A stretch of DNA of 64,000 nt from Massilia sp. CFBP 13721 (GTDB taxonomy: Bacteria > Pseudomonadota > Gammaproteobacteria > Burkholderiales > Burkholderiaceae_D), in NCBI RefSeq assembly GCF_014842025.1, contig NZ_JACYUY010000001.1, positions 232,751 to 296,750 on the forward strand. Direction: 5' to 3'. How positions within the stretch are numbered: position 1 is the stretch's first letter; each line of letters begins with the position of its first letter. The position numbers and the translations under genes were made by a program. Shown here piece by piece: positions 60,860 to 64,000 of this stretch. The notes under the pieces are model-generated. The model saw only the letters and a program-made list of their open reading frames with translations, searched no databases and was not told the origin of the DNA.

Positions 60860-61809
60860 AACTCAATAAATTGCTGATCGTGGTCCTGGCGGCCACCTAT
60901 GTCGGCGTGCCGGTCCTGCTGGGCGGGAACGCCTACGTGATGAGCCTCGTGATCGCTTCGCTGGTCATCGGCGGCATCGCGCTGTCATGGGCGCTGCTCG
61001 GTAATTTGGGCGGCATGGTGAGCTTCGGCCACGCGGCTTTCTTCGGCGTCGGCGCCTACACCTCGGCGGTGCTGTCGATGCAGCATGGCGTGCCGGTGTT
61101 CATCGGCTTGGGTCTGGGCGGCCTCGGCGCCGTGGTGGCGGCGATCACCATGCTGCCGGTGCTGCGCCTGCGCGGACCGTACTTCGCGCTGGCGATCCTG
61201 GCGTATGCGCACATCTTCCGCATCCTCGCCACCGAGTGGCAGTCGGTCACCGGCGGCTCCGGCGGCATCGCCAGCATTCCGCGCCTGCCTGAACTGTTCG
61301 GCTATGACTTCAGCGGCAAGACCGGCAACTACCTGGTGATCCTCACCATCGTGCTGCTGTTCGCCTGGGTCTACGACATGATCCGGCGCAGCCCGCACGG
61401 CCTGGCCCTGCGCGCGATGCACGACAGCGAAGACGCGACCCGCGTGGTCGGCGTCAACAACACCCTGCTGAAGGGCCTGATGCTGGTCGTCTCCGCCTTC
61501 ATGTGCGGCGTGGTCGGGGCGTTTAACGCCCACTACATCAACTTCCTGGAGCCGGACTACGCGTTTTCCGCCGGCTGGGTGACGATCCCGATCGTCGCGG
61601 CGATCTTCGGCGGCTACCGCACGATCACCGGTCCGCTGGTCGGCGCGGTCGTGGTCTACCTGGTCGACCAGCTGTTCGTGAAGAACATCATGCCGACCGG
61701 TCACCAGCTGGTGCTGGGCGTGGTGCTGGTGGCGATGATCATCGCCAGCCCGGATGGCCTGTTCGGCCTGGTGAAGAAATTCATGAGGAAAAAAGATGCT
61801 ACAGCTTGA
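60856..61809 (+). CDS. livM: ABC transporter permease LivM (system 2)
   Basis: This 317-residue second permease has LLGNLGGMVSFGHAAFFGVG, LRLRGPYFALAILAYAHIFR, GLALRAMHDSEDATRVVGVN (ATPase-docking loop) and PIVAAIFGGYRTITGPLVGA. It is shorter than system 1 LivM, without the Ala/Pro tail. It overlaps livH by 4 nt and livG by 14 nt. Confidence 0.91.
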   Translation: MKLNKLLIVVLAATYVGVPVLLGGNAYVMSLVIASLVIGGIALSWALLGNLGGMVSFGHAAFFGVGAYTSAVLSMQHGVPVFIGLGLGGLGAVVAAITMLPVLRLRGPYFALAILAYAHIFRILATEWQSVTGGSGGIASIPRLPELFGYDFSGKTGNYLVILTIVLLFAWVYDMIRRSPHGLALRAMHDSEDATRVVGVNNTLLKGLMLVVSAFMCGVVGAFNAHYINFLEPDYAFSAGWVTIPIVAAIFGGYRTITGPLVGAVVVYLVDQLFVKNIMPTGHQLVLGVVLVAMIIASPDGLFGLVKKFMRKKDATA

Positions 61810-62501
61810 AAACGTGACCGTGCGCTTCGGCGGCCTGACCGCCGTGAATGACGTGTCGCTCAATATCGGCACCGGCGACGTCGTCGGCCTGGTCGGCGCC
61901 AACGGCGCCGGCAAGACCACGCTGTTCAATGCGATCTCGGGCCTGGTACGCCCGACCGCCGGCCGCATCGTCTTCAACGGCGTCGACGTGTTGAAGGCGC
62001 CGATGTACCAGCGCGCGCGCATGGGCATCGGCCGCACCTTCCAGATCCCGCAGCCGATGCACGAACTGACCGTGCGCCAGAACCTGCAGGTGTCGCAGCG
62101 CTTCGGCACCGGCCGCGTCGACGAGCGCCGCATCGCCGAAGTGCTGGAGTTCACCGGCCTGTCCGCCAAGGCCGACCGCGACGCCTCGACCGGCCTGGCG
62201 CTGACCGAACTGAAGGCGCTGGAAGTGGCCAAGGCGCTGGCCACCGACCCGAAGCTGCTGCTGCTCGACGAAGTGCTGGCCGGCCTGGAAACCAACGGCA
62301 AGCGCGCCTTCATGCAGATGCTGAAGGGCTTACATGAAAAATTCGCGGTCGGGATCTGCATCATCGAGCACGACATCGAGACCATCAGCAACCTGTGCCA
62401 GCGGGTGGCGGTGCTGAACTTCGGCCAGCTGATCGCCGAGGGCACGCCGACGGAAGTGTTCAACAATCCGCTGGTGGTGAAAAGCTACACGGGAGCCGAC
62501 C

Positions 62502-62509
<8 letters not shown>
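61796..62509 (+). CDS. livG: ABC transporter ATPase LivG (system 2)
   Basis: This 237-residue ATPase has Walker A GANGAGKTT, IGRTFQIPQPMHELTV around the Q-loop, a non-canonical signature LALTELKALE, Walker B LLLLDEVLAGLE and the switch His in IIEHDIE. Note LDEVL rather than LDEPA after Walker B. It ends in NPLVVKSYTG. The coding region overlaps livM by 14 nt and livF by 8 nt. Confidence 0.91.
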
Positions 62510-63203
<694 letters not shown>

Positions 63204-63229
63204 TCATTCAACTATACATAGAGATCATC

Positions 63230-64000
63230 ATGACCAAAACCGCATTCCACTGGGACGACCCGCTCCTCCTGAACAGCCAGCTGACGGACGACGAACGCAT
63301 GATCCGCGACGCAGCAAACTCCTATTGCCAGGACAAGCTGCAGCCGCGCATCCTCGAAGCCTTCCGTCACGAGCAGATGGACACCAGCATCTTCCGCGAG
63401 ATGGGCGAACTCGGCCTGCTGGGCCCGACGATTCCCGAACAATACGGCGGCCCCGGCCTGAACTACGTCGCCTATGGCCTGATCGCGCGCGAAATCGAAC
63501 GCGTCGACTCCGGCTACCGCTCGATGGCGAGTGTGCAATCGTCCCTCGTCATGGTGCCGATCTACGAGTTCGGCAATGAAGAGACCAAACAGAAATACCT
63601 GCCGAAACTGGCCACCGGCGAATGGATCGGCTGCTTCGGTTTGACCGAACCGAACCACGGCTCCGATCCGGGTTCGATGGTCACCCGCGCGCGCAAGGTC
63701 GACGGCGGCTACTCGCTGACCGGCTCGAAAATGTGGATCACCAATTCGCCGGTGGCCGACGTGTTCGTGGTCTGGGCCAAGGATGACGAAGGCGCGATCC
63801 GCGGCTTCGTGCTGGAAAAGGACTGGAAGGGGCTGACGGCGCCGGCAATCCACGGCAAGTTCGGCCTGCGCGCTTCGGTCACCGGCGAAATCGTGATGGA
63901 CAACGTGTTCTGCCCGGAAGAAAACGCCTTCCCCGACGTGCGCGGCCTGAAAGGCCCGTTCACCTGCCTGAACTCGGCCCGCTACGGCATCGCCTGGGGC
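63230..64000 (+). CDS. gcdH: Glutaryl-CoA dehydrogenase, 3' end missing
   Basis: Glutaryl-CoA dehydrogenase (EC 1.3.8.6) oxidises and decarboxylates glutaryl-CoA to crotonyl-CoA and CO2. The open frame runs from ATG 63230 off the window: 257 of about 395 residues are visible. Motifs include [40 protein letters not shown], the hallmark [15 protein letters not shown] (substrate pocket), [16 protein letters not shown] and [15 protein letters not shown]. The catalytic Glu lies beyond the end. It is placed 26 nt after livF. Confidence 0.93.
   Translation, partial: MTKTAFHWDDPLLLNSQLTDDERMIRDAANSYCQDKLQPRILEAFRHEQMDTSIFREMGELGLLGPTIPEQYGGPGLNYVAYGLIAREIERVDSGYRSMASVQSSLVMVPIYEFGNEETKQKYLPKLATGEWIGCFGLTEPNHGSDPGSMVTRARKVDGGYSLTGSKMWITNSPVADVFVVWAKDDEGAIRGFVLEKDWKGLTAPAIHGKFGLRASVTGEIVMDNVFCPEENAFPDVRGLKGPFTCLNSARYGIAWG

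Overview
The window is about 64 kb of GC-rich, gene-dense chromosomal DNA. Protein families and sequence style suggest a soil or plant-associated betaproteobacterium of the Massilia/Oxalobacteraceae type (Burkholderiales). The pointers are a Gram-negative porin of the burkholderial kind, a TctC/Bug-TctB-TctA transporter, Liv-type ABC importers with IclR regulators, a MaeB malic enzyme, and intergenic GTAGGGTGG palindromes. This assignment is inference; no rRNA, tRNA or marker gene is present.

Region 1 (1-18.1 kb) is a pectin and galacturonate utilisation locus that appears complete. It encodes a pectinesterase (cut by the window start), a secreted esterase, a GH105 unsaturated-galacturonyl hydrolase, a DUF4861 protein and a GH28 polygalacturonase for depolymerisation. 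An ExuT-like MFS carrier would import the product. The oxidative pathway follows: mutarotase, uronate dehydrogenase, SMP-30 lactonase, galactarate dehydratase, KdgD and 2-oxoglutarate semialdehyde dehydrogenase, ending at 2-oxoglutarate. A FadR-subfamily GntR regulator sits in the middle. A nearly identical 55-bp promoter/operator module stands before the regulator and before the GH105 operon. Each copy carries a PdhR/FadR-like operator between -35 and -10 and a second one overlapping the end of the -10, and each is placed so that it could serve divergent genes.

Region 2 (18.1-34.3 kb) is mixed: an APC permease, an apparently exported methyltransferase-fold protein, a large periplasmic-sensor GGDEF/EAL protein with a degenerate GGDEF motif, malic enzyme, an alpha/beta hydrolase, a GntP permease, a TonB receptor behind a Fur-like box, a DUF1624 acyltransferase-like membrane protein and a BNR-repeat protein. 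The intergenic spaces hold several classes of structured repeats.

Region 3 (34.3-44 kb) holds a tripartite tricarboxylate transporter operon (tctCBA), a porin, a PaaI-type thioesterase, a second GGDEF/EAL protein with an intact GGDEF motif, and two small or unrecognised genes.

Region 4 (43.2-64 kb) looks like a dicarboxylate/acyl-CoA catabolic island. Two Liv-type ABC importers, each beside its own IclR regulator, flank a minus-strand operon. That operon has the order of the pimeloyl-CoA beta-oxidation operon (pimF-pimB-pimC-pimD), followed by an enoyl-CoA hydratase and a class III CoA-transferase. Glutaryl-CoA dehydrogenase begins downstream of the second importer and is cut by the window end. 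Together these would import a dicarboxylate, activate it by CoA transfer, shorten it to glutaryl-CoA and pass it to crotonyl-CoA. The substrate is inferred from gene content only.
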